Source: Bacteriovoracaceae bacterium
GTDB lineage: Bacteria > Bdellovibrionota > Bacteriovoracia > Bacteriovoracales > Bacteriovoracaceae
Direction of reading: 5' to 3'
DNA: 64,000 nt
Assembly (NCBI GenBank): GCA_025210745.1
Contig: JAOARC010000037.1
Location: forward strand, 511,440-575,439
Part shown: positions 18,674 through 27,924 of the stretch, one piece after another
Layout of the letters: each line of letters starts with the position of its first letter
Numbering within the stretch: the first letter of the stretch is position 1
Notes under the pieces: model-generated
What the model was told of the DNA's origin: nothing
Database searches by the model: none
The model's input: the letters and a program-made list of their open reading frames with translations, nothing else
Program-made: the position numbers and the translations under genes

Positions 18674-18755
18674 GTCAGAGACTCTGTTAATTTTAATTCT
18701 CTTTTATATCCATGAAAAAAACTATAAAATTTAATGATAAAATAAAGGATAAGTT

Positions 18756-19223
18756 ATGAAATTTATAGGTTTTTTTCTTTTACTTACAATGAGTATATTT
18801 GGACAGAGTTTATCCAAGCAAAGAATATGGAAAATCGTCGGTGAAAAGAGATCTGTTTATTTCGATAAAGGAATTTTTCATTCGCCTATTGATACAAGTA
18901 CTCAAAAACTTTTAGGTGTTAGAAACTCATATGTAAAATCACGTGGGTTTGAAAGAGTTGTTTTTGACTTTTCTTCAGATGTTCCACCTAGATTATATGG
19001 ACATATTTCTCCAGATAAGAAGAGAGTGTATTTAGATTTTCTAAATACAAATATGGATAATGAAGTTAAAAATATTAAAAAAGTTAAATATGTTAAAGGA
19101 ATTGATTTTTTTGATATTGATAAGAATACAATTTCTGTTGAGCTAAATGTAAGTTCTAAAACAAGTTTTGATATTTTTTATCTAGAGTCTCCGGCGAGAA
19201 TTGTCGTAGATATAAAAAAATAA
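18756..19223 (+). CDS. Secreted AMIN-domain protein
   Basis: This 155-residue protein has a signal peptide (to about residue 17, ending IFGQS) and a C-terminal AMIN-like domain (about 60-155) with the typical patterns ERVVFDFSSDVPP and SPARIVVDIKK. AMIN domains place amidases and secretins at peptidoglycan, often at septum or pole, but no catalytic domain is fused here. The ATG follows an AAGGA site. It ends 15 nt before lon, so the two are probably co-transcribed; why is not clear. Confidence 0.78.
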   Translation: MKFIGFFLLLTMSIFGQSLSKQRIWKIVGEKRSVYFDKGIFHSPIDTSTQKLLGVRNSYVKSRGFERVVFDFSSDVPPRLYGHISPDKKRVYLDFLNTNMDNEVKNIKKVKYVKGIDFFDIDKNTISVELNVSSKTSFDIFYLESPARIVVDIKK

Positions 19224-19238
19224 TAGTAAGGAAGATTA

Positions 19239-21680
19239 ATGACAAATGAAAATGAAATAGAAAGTGATACAAGTGTTATTTTACCTGAAGAAGTAGTTGT
19301 AATACCTATTGTTAATAGTCCTATTTTTCCAGGGATGATAGCTCCAATTATTCTAACCGAAGATAAGTATACACCAGAGTTAGATGAAATGGTTGCAGGA
19401 TCTGGATATGTTGCTTTAAATCTCGTGAAATTTAAAGATGATGAAATCATTGATGAAGAAAATGATGAATTGCGAGAGTTAACGGCAAAGGATATCTATA
19501 AAGTAGGTGTTTTATGTAAAGTTGTTAAAAAATTAAAACTTCCTGATGGTTCCGTAAACTTACTTGTTCATGGAATGAAAAGATATAGAGTGTCAGGTGT
19601 AGAAAGTGAATCACCATTAATAATTGTAAGAACAGAAGTTTTTGAAGACTTGCATGAATCAGATGAAGAGCTTGATGCTTATACAAGGTCAGTTATTAAT
19701 CAAGTAAAGAAATTAAGTGAGATAAATCCATATTTTAATGAAGAGATGAAACTTGCAATGTTAAATTCTCCTTCACCGGGCTCTCTTGCTGATTTAGTTG
19801 CTTTCGCATTATCTTTAGATGTTCCTGAAGCTCAAGACTTTCTAGAAACTCTTGTTGTTAAAAAGAGATTTGCCAAGCTTCTTGTCTATTTAAAAAGAGA
19901 AAAAGATGTAGCTGATATCCAGAAGAAAATTACTGAAGAAGTTAATGATAAAGTTAATAAGTACCAAAGAGAGTACTTTCTTCGTGAACAGTTAAAAGTA
20001 ATTAGAAATGAACTAGGAATGGATGAAGATGAAAAATCTAAAGATGTTAAAAAGTTCAGAGAGTTAATTGAGAAGTTAGAGCTTCCTGAAGAAGTTTATA
20101 ATATGGCAATAGAGGAAGTTGAAAGGTTAGAAAATATTTCTGATTCGTCACCAGAATATAATATTGCGAGAACTTATTTAAACTGGATTACAACCCTTCC
20201 GTGGAATAAATCATCTGATGATAATGTTGATATTGAAAAGGCCAAGAAGACTTTAGAAAAAGATCATTACGGTTTAGAAAAAGCGAAAAAGAGAATTCTT
20301 GAATATCTTGCCGTTAGGCAATTAAAGCCAGAGTATGATGGAACAATTATATGTTTAGCAGGTCCTCCTGGAGTTGGAAAAACTTCTATGGGGCAAAGTA
20401 TTGCGAAAGCATTAAATAGAAAGTTTTATAGATTTAGTCTTGGTGGTATGAGAGATGAGGCTGAAATCAAAGGACATAGAAAAACCTATGTTGGAGCTAT
20501 GCCTGGTAAGCTTCTTCAAGCTCTAAAAAGAGTTGAAGTAAATAACCCAGTTATAATGTTAGATGAAATTGATAAGCTTGGAAGATCTTATCAGGGGGAC
20601 CCGGGTTCGGCTTTATTAGAAGTTTTAGATCCAGAGCAAAATAGAACATTTATTGATAATTATTTAGATGTTCCTTTTGATTTATCTAAGGTTTTATTTA
20701 TTGCAACGGCAAACTATGTTGGTGAAATACCAGAAGCTCTTTTGGATAGGATGGAGTTAATAGACTTAAGTGGCTATACAATGGAAGAAAAAGTAAAAAT
20801 TGCTAATAAATGGGTTGTTCCAAAACAAGCTAAAAAGCATGGACTGACAAATAAAGATATTAGTTTTAATGCAGCTTGCTTAAAGTCCTTAATTCAGGAT
20901 TATTCTAGAGAGCCAGGTGTGAGAAGAATGGAGCAATATATCTCTAAGATTTGCCGCCATACGGCTTTAGAGAAAGTAACTAAGGGTAAGAGGTTTAAAA
21001 AGTTTACTCCGTCAATAAAGGATCTAGAATCTATACTTGGTCCAAAAAGATTTGATTCTGAAAAGGCACAAAAGCCTCTTTCTCCGGGAGTTGTAACTGG
21101 GCTTGCTTGGACTTCTTTTGGTGGAGATATCTTATTTATTGAAACTCTACCTTTAAAAGGAAAGGGTTTTAAGCTAACAGGGCAACTTGGTGATGTGATG
21201 AGTGAATCCGCTAATATCGCTTATAGCTATACAAAGAAACTATTGGAAGAAGAGCTGGATCAGCAGCTTAATTCAAAGAAAAAGAAAAAGAAAAAGGCGG
21301 ATGAAAAAGATGCAAAAGAATCTTTAGATTTTTTAGAAGAACATCAAATTCATTTACACCTTCCTGCTGGGGCTACTCCTAAAGATGGTCCAAGTGCTGG
21401 TATAACTATGGCACTGGCCCTATATAGTTTAGCTAAGAATAAAAAAGTTAAGGGAAGTATTGCTATGACAGGTGAGCTTAGTTTGACAGGAAAAGTATTA
21501 CCTGTAGGAGGAATTAAGGAAAAAGTTCTAGCTGCTAAAAGAGCTGGAATAAAGACAATTTTACTTCCTAAGGATAATGAAAAGGATTTAAAAGAAGTTC
21601 CGGAGCGTCATCAAAAAGGATTGAGGTTTTATCCCGTAGAGCACTTTAGTGAAGTTTTAAAAATAGCATTAGGAAAATAA
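19239..21680 (+). CDS. lon: ATP-dependent protease Lon, copy 1
   Basis: This 813-residue cytoplasmic AAA+ serine protease degrades damaged and regulatory proteins. It has an N-terminal substrate-binding LON domain (EEVVVIPIVNSPIFPGM), Walker A GPPGVGKT (375-382), Walker B VIMLDEIDKLG, and a protease domain with Ser719 (PKDGPSAG) and Lys762 (GGIKEK) as the dyad. An unusual lysine-rich insert (SKKKKKKKADEKDAKE, about residues 675-690) sits just before the protease core, where E. coli Lon has none. An AAGGAAG site precedes the ATG. A second, different Lon is encoded at 55043-57457. Confidence 0.97.
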   Translation: MTNENEIESDTSVILPEEVVVIPIVNSPIFPGMIAPIILTEDKYTPELDEMVAGSGYVALNLVKFKDDEIIDEENDELRELTAKDIYKVGVLCKVVKKLKLPDGSVNLLVHGMKRYRVSGVESESPLIIVRTEVFEDLHESDEELDAYTRSVINQVKKLSEINPYFNEEMKLAMLNSPSPGSLADLVAFALSLDVPEAQDFLETLVVKKRFAKLLVYLKREKDVADIQKKITEEVNDKVNKYQREYFLREQLKVIRNELGMDEDEKSKDVKKFRELIEKLELPEEVYNMAIEEVERLENISDSSPEYNIARTYLNWITTLPWNKSSDDNVDIEKAKKTLEKDHYGLEKAKKRILEYLAVRQLKPEYDGTIICLAGPPGVGKTSMGQSIAKALNRKFYRFSLGGMRDEAEIKGHRKTYVGAMPGKLLQALKRVEVNNPVIMLDEIDKLGRSYQGDPGSALLEVLDPEQNRTFIDNYLDVPFDLSKVLFIATANYVGEIPEALLDRMELIDLSGYTMEEKVKIANKWVVPKQAKKHGLTNKDISFNAACLKSLIQDYSREPGVRRMEQYISKICRHTALEKVTKGKRFKKFTPSIKDLESILGPKRFDSEKAQKPLSPGVVTGLAWTSFGGDILFIETLPLKGKGFKLTGQLGDVMSESANIAYSYTKKLLEEELDQQLNSKKKKKKKADEKDAKESLDFLEEHQIHLHLPAGATPKDGPSAGITMALALYSLAKNKKVKGSIAMTGELSLTGKVLPVGGIKEKVLAAKRAGIKTILLPKDNEKDLKEVPERHQKGLRFYPVEHFSEVLKIALGK

Positions 21681-21707
21681 AAAAGGGCACTATTGGTGCC
21701 CTTTTTT
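21681..21707. terminator. Bidirectional terminator between lon and rpoZ
   Basis: GGGCAC (21685-21690) pairs with GTGCCC (21696-21701) around the loop TATTG, flanked by an A-run on the left and a T-run on the right, so it can stop transcription of lon on the plus strand and of rpoZ on the minus strand. Confidence 0.9.
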
Positions 21708-21735
21708 ATTTTATTTTTTTAGTTATTAAAAAAAT

Positions 21736-21948
21736 TTAAAACTCGTCTGAGTCATATTCTTGAACTTCAGCATGAACAATTTTTCCAGCTGCAATTTCTC
21801 TTAATGCTGTAACAACTTCTTTATTTTTACTCTTAACTAAAGAGTCATCACCTTCTTTTAGTTGCTTAACTCTTTTAGCTGTTAAGTGAACAAGCTCATA
21901 TCTGTTTTCAACTTTTTCTAAACAATCTTCAATGGTTACACGCGCCAT
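21736..21948 (-). CDS. rpoZ: RNA polymerase omega subunit
   Basis: Omega helps fold and hold the beta-prime subunit and forms one of the ppGpp-binding sites of RNA polymerase in proteobacteria. The 70-residue product begins [20 protein letters not shown], matching the E. coli N-terminus ([20 protein letters not shown]), and keeps the TAKRVKQL segment. The ATG follows an AGAGG-type site. It is a single-gene unit: a good promoter upstream and a terminator downstream. Confidence 0.96.
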   Translation of the reverse strand: MARVTIEDCLEKVENRYELVHLTAKRVKQLKEGDDSLVKSKNKEVVTALREIAAGKIVHAEVQEYDSDEF

Positions 21949-21981
21949 GGTTTACCTCTTTTAAAAATACATAAGTAAATA

Positions 21982-22010
21982 TATATAGGTAAGATTGCAT
22001 AAGTTGTCAA
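21982..22010 (-). promoter_or_regulatory. Sigma70-type promoter of rpoZ
   Basis: On the minus strand TTGACA (22010-22005) and TATATA (21987-21982) are separated by 17 bp, an ideal sigma70 layout. The predicted start lies about 25 nt before the rpoZ ATG at 21948. Confidence 0.8.
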
Positions 22011-22099
22011 AGAAATTGAGATTTTGCAATGCGCCGATAATTCGTTATTTTAAGTATTTAGAGGTTTTTATTAAATAAATATATTGAATTAATATATTT

Positions 22100-22321
22100 A
22101 TGAGGAAATTATATATTATTTCAATATGCAAAAAGATACATGATCAGTATAGCGAGTTTCATTTTAAAGGGTTTTATAACGGAAGTAGGGTCAACAAGGT
22201 TATGGTATCAAGACTTCGCTTTGATATTGGCGAAGAGTATTTAATTGAGGTTATTAATTGTAAACTTATTAATAGCGTACTTTATTGCAATGGAGTTAAA
22301 TCAAAAAAATTATTTAATTGA
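22100..22321 (+). CDS. Small protein of unknown function
   Basis: This 73-residue basic protein (MRKLYIISICKKIHDQY...) has no signal peptide and alternating hydrophobic residues that suggest a small beta-barrel or OB-like fold (about 20-70), but no family is recognised. There is no Shine-Dalgarno site before the ATG. An exact GCCGATAA, the -10 element of sigma28 promoters, lies about 60 nt upstream (22033-22040) without a properly spaced -35. It converges with the next gene and overlaps it by 12 nt. It may be a real gene, but support is limited to its length and codon use. Confidence 0.5.
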   Translation: MRKLYIISICKKIHDQYSEFHFKGFYNGSRVNKVMVSRLRFDIGEEYLIEVINCKLINSVLYCNGVKSKKLFN

Positions 22322-22705
22322 AACATCAACATGATCTCCAATCATGAAATCGTTTAATTCAAAAAGTGGTTTTTTGCTATCTAATTGAGTGTTTTTCATG
22401 GAGGCGATTGAGGCATCTGAATCGGAGTGCAAAACTTCAAGTTCTCCAATCTTTACTTTATGATTAACTCTTTCTTTATCGTTGTATGGGTTAACATTAG
22501 AAATAACTCTGTAAACATCAAGTTTTGTGCCAATTTTTACACCTTGATTTTCTCCAATATTAAGATAGTAGTTTTTTTTAATAACTTCATTATCTTCACC
22601 CATAGGTATTTCTTGAGCAATGCTGTAAATAACATGATCCCTTGCTAAGGTGTTGAAGTTTAAAAGTGTTAAGCTCAATAGAGTAATTATGCAGGCTTTT
22701 TTCAT
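22310..22705 (-). CDS. Small exported protein of unknown function
   Basis: This 131-residue protein has a clear signal peptide (MKKACIITLLSLTLLNFNTLA, cleaved before RDH). The mature part has a beta-rich segment NIGENQGVKIGTKLDVYR and KIGELEVLHSDSDASIA, which resembles the C-terminal domain seen in FlgT and in several delta-proteobacterial envelope proteins; that likeness is from memory. It is probably periplasmic. A T-rich gap with a likely TATGAT -10 box lies upstream. Function unknown. Confidence 0.72.
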   Translation of the reverse strand: MKKACIITLLSLTLLNFNTLARDHVIYSIAQEIPMGEDNEVIKKNYYLNIGENQGVKIGTKLDVYRVISNVNPYNDKERVNHKVKIGELEVLHSDSDASIASMKNTQLDSKKPLFELNDFMIGDHVDVSIK

Positions 22706-22765
22706 CTCTAATCCTTGAGTGGTTAATCTCTATCATATTTATCGCCCGCAAGGCTTAGTAATATT

Positions 22766-22792
22766 AATTTTTGCCGCATCTAGGCAAAAATT
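22766..22792. repeat. Inverted repeat downstream of the peptide-binding lipoprotein gene
   Basis: AATTTTTGCC (22766-22775) pairs perfectly with GGCAAAAATT (22783-22792) around a 7 nt loop. It lies between two minus-strand genes. It could end the alaS-lipoprotein transcript, but the T-run lies inside the stem rather than after it, so a terminator call is weak. Confidence 0.4.
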
Positions 22793-22830
22793 TCCTTAGA
22801 AGTTAGCATGAAGATATAGCTTTTAAGCAC

Positions 22831-24519
22831 TTACCTTAAAAATTTCATATACTTAAAATAGTTTGTGACTAAGTAGGAGTGCATAAGATTATCAATTTTT
22901 TTATTATAGAGTATATATTCTCTTGTATAGTACATCATTACCCAAGGTAGATCCTGAAAAACAGCATTTTCAACAAGTTTTAAGTTATCTAAGGTTTCTT
23001 GAGTATTAGTTGAACTAGAGATAATTTTATATGCTTGATCGACCTTTTTTGATGTATAAAAAGTAGCATTTGGTCCCGGTGAATGATTATTGCTTATAAG
23101 TAATTGCACTGAGTTTTCTGCGTCAGGGTAGTCCATTGCCCATCCATCTTGCCACATTTGAAGTTGCCCAGTACTTGCTTTATTAAGAAAGTTTGCAAAT
23201 GAATTTGTATTTACTTTAATTTTTATTCCAATTCTAGATAGTTGTGCTTTTATAAACTCACCCATTTGTCTTGAAACACTTGTGTTTCCTCTAACATCAT
23301 ATTGAATTATAGGTAGTCCTTTTCCATTTGGATAACCAGCTAGCTTGAGAAGTTCTTTTGCCTTAGTTAGGTTAAATTTAAAGGGAAGTTCAGTATTTGG
23401 GTTGTAGCCAAGTACCCCTGGTGGGTAAATTGAGTTTGCTTTTAATGCAACATTATTTGTAAAAAGTTTAATAAATTTTCTGTAGTTAATAGCATGGGCA
23501 ATAGCTGATCGTAATTTAAAGTTATTTCCTAGGTATCTATCTTTCATATTAAAAGCAAGCCACCAGTATGTAAGAGTTGGAGAAACTTTGAGTGCAATAT
23601 TTTTTTCTTTTAGTTTATTGTTTACTTCTCCAGTTGGAGTTATCGCTAAAGAAAAATGATCTTTAGATAAAATTATAAAATCAAGTTTATTTTTTAAAAA
23701 GCTAAGCCATCTTGTTTGGGCTTCCTTGATAATATGAAATTTAATTTTACTTATTGAAGGAAGTTTATATTTTTGCGAGTTAAAGTCATTTTTTTGGAAA
23801 AAACTATGATAACGTTCAAACTTTTTTAGTTCAATCGATAGTTTTCTATTCCACTTTTCTAATTTGTAAGCTCCAGTTCCAATAGATCCATTGGAAAGAT
23901 CATTATTGCTATGTAAAATAATTTCTCTTGGTATAGGGGAAGTAAAAGGAAGCGTTAGAGAATAAATAAATTGAGGGTTTGGTTTTGTAAGGTTTATTTG
24001 TAGCGTGTAGTCATCGATAGCTTTTAAACCAGGTATTTTAAAATTGAGCATTTGTTTTAATGAATGAAAGTTTCTTTTTCTAAATTGATCTAGTCCTTGT
24101 ATTTTTTTTTGAAAGATCCACCACCCCTTTGATTTTGTAGGTAGATAAGCAACTCGTTTTATTTGATTAATAATATCTAGAGCTTTGACGGTCCTATTTT
24201 TATCAAGATCCTTAGAGGGATGGTAATATATATTATTTTTAAGTTTTATAGTGTAGGTTTTACCTTGATTGGAAATTATAGGCATTTCTTTGGCTATAAG
24301 AGGAACTAGCGTATATGGTCTTTTATGAGGTGAATATTCATATAGAGATTCATGAATCTGCGAGATAACAGAGTTTGAAATTGTATCATAGGCAACTGCT
24401 GGATCTAATGTATTCACAGCTGAAGATAAAGCAGCATTAACTATTGTATCTTGTGCATTTTTTTGTTTGCATCCCATTAGAGTGATGAATAGGGCAGATA
24501 AAAAAATGCAATTTTTCAT
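22831..24519 (-). CDS. Peptide ABC transporter substrate-binding lipoprotein (SBP family 5)
   Basis: This 562-residue lipoprotein starts with a type II signal peptide with lipobox LMGC (Cys17). It has the extracellular solute-binding family 5 layout (OppA/DppA/NikA type): an early VNAALSSAVNTLDPAVAYD segment, the conserved region around LKNNIYYHP, and a C-terminal FYTSKKVDQAYKI. Such proteins capture peptides or nickel at the outer face of the inner membrane. No permease or ATPase genes are next to it, so it may feed a transporter encoded elsewhere. Its ATG touches the alaS stop codon (TAAATG) with the ribosome site GGAGC inside alaS, so the two are translationally coupled. Confidence 0.9.
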   Translation of the reverse strand: MKNCIFLSALFITLMGCKQKNAQDTIVNAALSSAVNTLDPAVAYDTISNSVISQIHESLYEYSPHKRPYTLVPLIAKEMPIISNQGKTYTIKLKNNIYYHPSKDLDKNRTVKALDIINQIKRVAYLPTKSKGWWIFQKKIQGLDQFRKRNFHSLKQMLNFKIPGLKAIDDYTLQINLTKPNPQFIYSLTLPFTSPIPREIILHSNNDLSNGSIGTGAYKLEKWNRKLSIELKKFERYHSFFQKNDFNSQKYKLPSISKIKFHIIKEAQTRWLSFLKNKLDFIILSKDHFSLAITPTGEVNNKLKEKNIALKVSPTLTYWWLAFNMKDRYLGNNFKLRSAIAHAINYRKFIKLFTNNVALKANSIYPPGVLGYNPNTELPFKFNLTKAKELLKLAGYPNGKGLPIIQYDVRGNTSVSRQMGEFIKAQLSRIGIKIKVNTNSFANFLNKASTGQLQMWQDGWAMDYPDAENSVQLLISNNHSPGPNATFYTSKKVDQAYKIISSSTNTQETLDNLKLVENAVFQDLPWVMMYYTREYILYNKKIDNLMHSYLVTNYFKYMKFLR

Positions 24520-27135
24520 TTATAGCTCCTTTAAGCTCGTTTCAATTTTTTCTAAAAAGAGGCTAAAATTCTTCGATACACCTGAGCCTTGGGCCATATC
24601 AGGTTTACCTCCACCTTTACCAGTTACTATCTCTTGATTAGCTTTGATTATATTTGAACAGTGCACATTAGAATTCTTTTTACTGCATCTTAAAAGATAA
24701 GACGATTTGTCACCAGATAATGAATAAATAAATAAGACATCATTTGGATTTTTATCTAAGAATTTATCAGACATTGATCTAAAGTCTTTTGGATTTGCAT
24801 CTTTAAGTTCAACACATGCTAATTTAAAGTCTTTTCCAATATCTTTTAAATCATTAAATAAGTCTTTGCTTGCCTGTGCTTGGATTTTTTCTTGTAGAGC
24901 TTTAATTTGGCTATTTTTATCTTTAAGATCATTTTGTAAAGATTCTATCTTATCTAATACTTGGCTATTTTTTACACTAAAACCAGATTCAATTGTATTT
25001 AATATTTTTGATCTTTCCATTAAGTAATTAATTGCACTATTTGAAACAACAGCCTCAATTCTTCTAATACCACTTGATAAAGATGATTCAGATAATATTT
25101 TAAAAATAGAAATTTCATTTGTATTAGAAACGTGAGTTCCTCCACATAGTTCTAGTGAAAAGTCTCCCATTTTTAATACTCTAACTTCATCGTGATATTT
25201 TTCACCAAAAAGGGCCATTGCTCCTTTAGCTTGTGCTTCTTCTTTTGACATTAAAAGACACTCAATATTTAAAGATTCATTTATTTTTGCATTTACTAGT
25301 TTTTCTACTTCATCAAGCTTTGTAGCTGGAATCCTTTCTGGTTGAGTAAAATCAAATCTTAAACTATCTTTTCTAACTGAAGAACCAGCTTGTTTTACAT
25401 GATCACCTAAAACTTCAATTAATGCTGCTTGAAGAAGGTGAGTAGCAGAGTGATGTTTTGCCGTTTGTGATCGGCTAAAAGAATCAACTTTAAGTGTATA
25501 TGTGCTTCCTTCTTTTAAAGCTGTAATATCGTTAAGTTTAACAAAGTGAGCATTAATTCCTGCAACTGGACTTTGAGTATCAATAATATTTGCTATTGTA
25601 TTACCATCAAGAAGAACAGCTCCTTCATCTCCTGCTTGTCCACCTGATTCTGAATAAAAGGGAGACTTGTCGAAAAATAAGGCATGAGTGTTATTATCTA
25701 AAGAAATTATTTTTTGAAGAGTGGAATTTTCCTCTAGTGAATTATAACCAGTGAAAACTGTATCTCCAAACTTTTCTTTTACAACATAGAACTCTTTTTC
25801 ATTTCCTTCATTTGTAGAAAAATTACTTTTTTTCTTAGATGATTCTTTTTGTTTTTTCATTTGTTCGTTAAATTCATCTAGGTTTAATTTTAAATTATTT
25901 TCTTCTAAGATTAGTTCTGTTAAATCTAGAGGAAAACCATATGTATCATATAGCTTAAACGCTGTTACTCCTGAAAAAGTATTTGTTTTTGCCCTTTTAA
26001 TTTCTTTGTTAATTAAATCAAGACCTGTTCTAAGTGTTTGTCTAAATTTTTCTTCTTCAAGTTTTAATAATTTTTCACATAAAGAAACGTTTTGGCTTAG
26101 TTGATGATATTGTTTTCCAAGAGATTCTATAACTGCTGGAATTAATTTATAAAAACTAACTTCTTTAAGTCCTAATTCTTCAAGGTGTCTTATTGCTCTT
26201 CTTATAATTCTTCTTAGAACATATCCTCTTCCTTCATTAGAAGGAATTACACCATCACTTATAAGCATTGTTGCTGCTCTAATATGATCAGCTACAACCC
26301 TGAAGCTTCCTTGATATTTTGTATCGTCATATTTTTTTCCACTTAGAGTTGCAATAGAGTTTAAAATAGGTGCAAAAACATCTGAATCATAGTTCCAGTA
26401 TACTCCTTGCATTAGGGCTGCGATTCTTTCTAGGCCAGCTCCTGTATCAACTGATGGTTTTGGAAGAGGTTTTCTTTTTATTTCATCACCTTCTTTGTAT
26501 TTTTCATACTGCATAAATACAAGATTCCAAATCTCGATATAACGACTCTCATCAGCTAATAAACACTTAGAGGTATCAGTTCCATCTGAATATTCAGGAC
26601 CATGATCATAGAAGATTTCAGAACAAGGACCACATGGTCCAATATCACCCATCTCCCAAAAATTGTCTTTATCACCCATATAAAAGATTCTATCTTTCTC
26701 AATTCCAATTTCTTTATTCCAAATATCAAAAGCGTCTTGGTCAGAGTCGTGCACGGTAATATATAGTTTATCTTTTGGGATTTTTAAATCTTCAGTTAAA
26801 AAAGTCCAAGCAAACTTTATAGCATCGGTTTTAAAATAATCACCAAAAGAAAAGTTTCCAAGCATTTCAAAAAATGTATGATGTCTTGCTGTAAAACCAA
26901 CATTTTCAAGGTCATTATGTTTTCCACCAGCACGAACGCATTTTTGAATTGTTGTTGCTCTTTTATTTTTTGGATTAGCAGCACCTGTGAAATAATCTTT
27001 AAACTGGTTCATACCTGCATTTGCAAAAAGAAGTGTTGGATCATTTTGCGGAACAAGTGGTGATGAATCAATTATTTCATGTTTGTTATTTTCAAAGTAC
27101 TTTGTAAATCTATCTCTAATCTCTTGAGCTTTCAT
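24520..27135 (-). CDS. alaS: Alanyl-tRNA synthetase
   Basis: AlaRS charges tRNA-Ala and edits mischarged Ser and Gly. The 871-residue length and domain order are standard: class II catalytic core (motif 1 near NDPTLLFANAGMNQFKDYF, motif 2 near RHHTFFEMLGNFSFGD), tRNA-recognition domain, editing domain with AKHHSATHLLQ and CGGTHV for zinc, then a coiled coil and a C-Ala domain with GGKPDMAQG. An AGGGAA site precedes the ATG. It belongs to a recA-recX-alaS gene order like that of E. coli, with one extra small gene. Confidence 0.98.
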   Translation of the reverse strand: MKAQEIRDRFTKYFENNKHEIIDSSPLVPQNDPTLLFANAGMNQFKDYFTGAANPKNKRATTIQKCVRAGGKHNDLENVGFTARHHTFFEMLGNFSFGDYFKTDAIKFAWTFLTEDLKIPKDKLYITVHDSDQDAFDIWNKEIGIEKDRIFYMGDKDNFWEMGDIGPCGPCSEIFYDHGPEYSDGTDTSKCLLADESRYIEIWNLVFMQYEKYKEGDEIKRKPLPKPSVDTGAGLERIAALMQGVYWNYDSDVFAPILNSIATLSGKKYDDTKYQGSFRVVADHIRAATMLISDGVIPSNEGRGYVLRRIIRRAIRHLEELGLKEVSFYKLIPAVIESLGKQYHQLSQNVSLCEKLLKLEEEKFRQTLRTGLDLINKEIKRAKTNTFSGVTAFKLYDTYGFPLDLTELILEENNLKLNLDEFNEQMKKQKESSKKKSNFSTNEGNEKEFYVVKEKFGDTVFTGYNSLEENSTLQKIISLDNNTHALFFDKSPFYSESGGQAGDEGAVLLDGNTIANIIDTQSPVAGINAHFVKLNDITALKEGSTYTLKVDSFSRSQTAKHHSATHLLQAALIEVLGDHVKQAGSSVRKDSLRFDFTQPERIPATKLDEVEKLVNAKINESLNIECLLMSKEEAQAKGAMALFGEKYHDEVRVLKMGDFSLELCGGTHVSNTNEISIFKILSESSLSSGIRRIEAVVSNSAINYLMERSKILNTIESGFSVKNSQVLDKIESLQNDLKDKNSQIKALQEKIQAQASKDLFNDLKDIGKDFKLACVELKDANPKDFRSMSDKFLDKNPNDVLFIYSLSGDKSSYLLRCSKKNSNVHCSNIIKANQEIVTGKGGGKPDMAQGSGVSKNFSLFLEKIETSLKEL

Positions 27136-27226
27136 GCATTCCCTATAAATTTATGTCATTAAAATCTGTTGTTTTTTACCATAAAATAGGTGATTTGAGT
27201 ATTTTTTGAAGCGTTTTCGCGATGTG

Positions 27227-27685
27227 CTATTTAAGGGCTTTTGGTAAATGATTTAAAATATCGTTATAGCTATAACCTTTTGAGATCAAGAACCTTAAAA
27301 TTCTATTTTTTATCTTCATTTTCTCTTCAAATGATTTGGGTTCTTGTTTGTATTTTTTAGCAATAAGACGTTCAATACTTTCCTCTTTAATTATATGCTC
27401 ATCATCTAAGATGGTATCTATAAATTCGAGCTCAACGAATATTTGTTCTTCTTTAAGTTTTCTTTTTATGTAGGAGCTTGAATAACCTCTGTAGGCCAAA
27501 CTTTTAATTCTCACCTTAGTGTATTGCTCTTCTCTTAGGTATGTGTTTTCAACAAGGTAATTTATTACTTCTTCAATTTCTTCTTCAGTATATTTTCTTG
27601 TTTTTAGTTTTTGTTTGATTTTATAGCGACTGTAATCTCTTTTAGATAGTAAAAATATACAGTAGTTATAAGCTTCTTTGTTCAT
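27227..27685 (-). CDS. recX: Regulatory protein RecX
   Basis: RecX binds RecA filaments and limits recombinase activity. The 152-residue protein consists of three tandem three-helix repeats, with family-like segments LLSKRDYSRYKIKQKLKTR, YREEQY-type (YLREEQYTKVRIKSLAYRGY) and RILRFLISKGYSYNDIL. It overlaps the small secreted protein gene by 1 nt and lies between recA and alaS, the usual place for recX. Confidence 0.93.
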   Translation of the reverse strand: MNKEAYNYCIFLLSKRDYSRYKIKQKLKTRKYTEEEIEEVINYLVENTYLREEQYTKVRIKSLAYRGYSSSYIKRKLKEEQIFVELEFIDTILDDEHIIKEESIERLIAKKYKQEPKSFEEKMKIKNRILRFLISKGYSYNDILNHLPKALK

Positions 27686-27873
27686 TATTTATTGTTTGTT
27701 GATACTTTTTCAGCTTTTTCATTAGTTTCTTGAGTACTTTTTTTTGTTTGTGGTTCTTCCTCTGTAAGTACAACTGCTAATATATTTGATATTGCACCAA
27801 GTGCTTGATAAATAGCTGATGCTTTTGCTTGTATTGGTGAAAAGGAGATCAGCAAGATAAGTAAGTATTTCAT
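27685..27873 (-). CDS. Small secreted protein between recA and recX
   Basis: This 62-residue protein has a signal peptide (KYLLILLISFSPIQAKA), a short hydrophobic segment (ALGAISNILAVVL) and a polar tail rich in Thr, Glu and Lys. No family is recognised. A good AAAAGG site precedes its ATG and its stop shares a base with the recX start, so it looks like a real coupled gene. Finding an exported peptide inside a recombination operon is odd. The recA terminator lies just upstream, so it depends on read-through or an unseen promoter. Confidence 0.7.
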   Translation of the reverse strand: MKYLLILLISFSPIQAKASAIYQALGAISNILAVVLTEEEPQTKKSTQETNEKAEKVSTNNK

Positions 27874-27892
27874 TTTTATTACCTTTTAAATT

Positions 27893-27916
27893 AAAAAGCC
27901 CCTCTATTTGAGGGGC
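27893..27916 (-). terminator. Terminator downstream of recA
   Basis: On the minus strand GCCCCTC (27916-27910) pairs with GAGGGGC (27904-27898) around a 5 nt loop and is followed by five T residues. As in E. coli recA-recX, it should make recX a low-level read-through product. Confidence 0.9.
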
Positions 27917-27924
27917 CTAAAATA

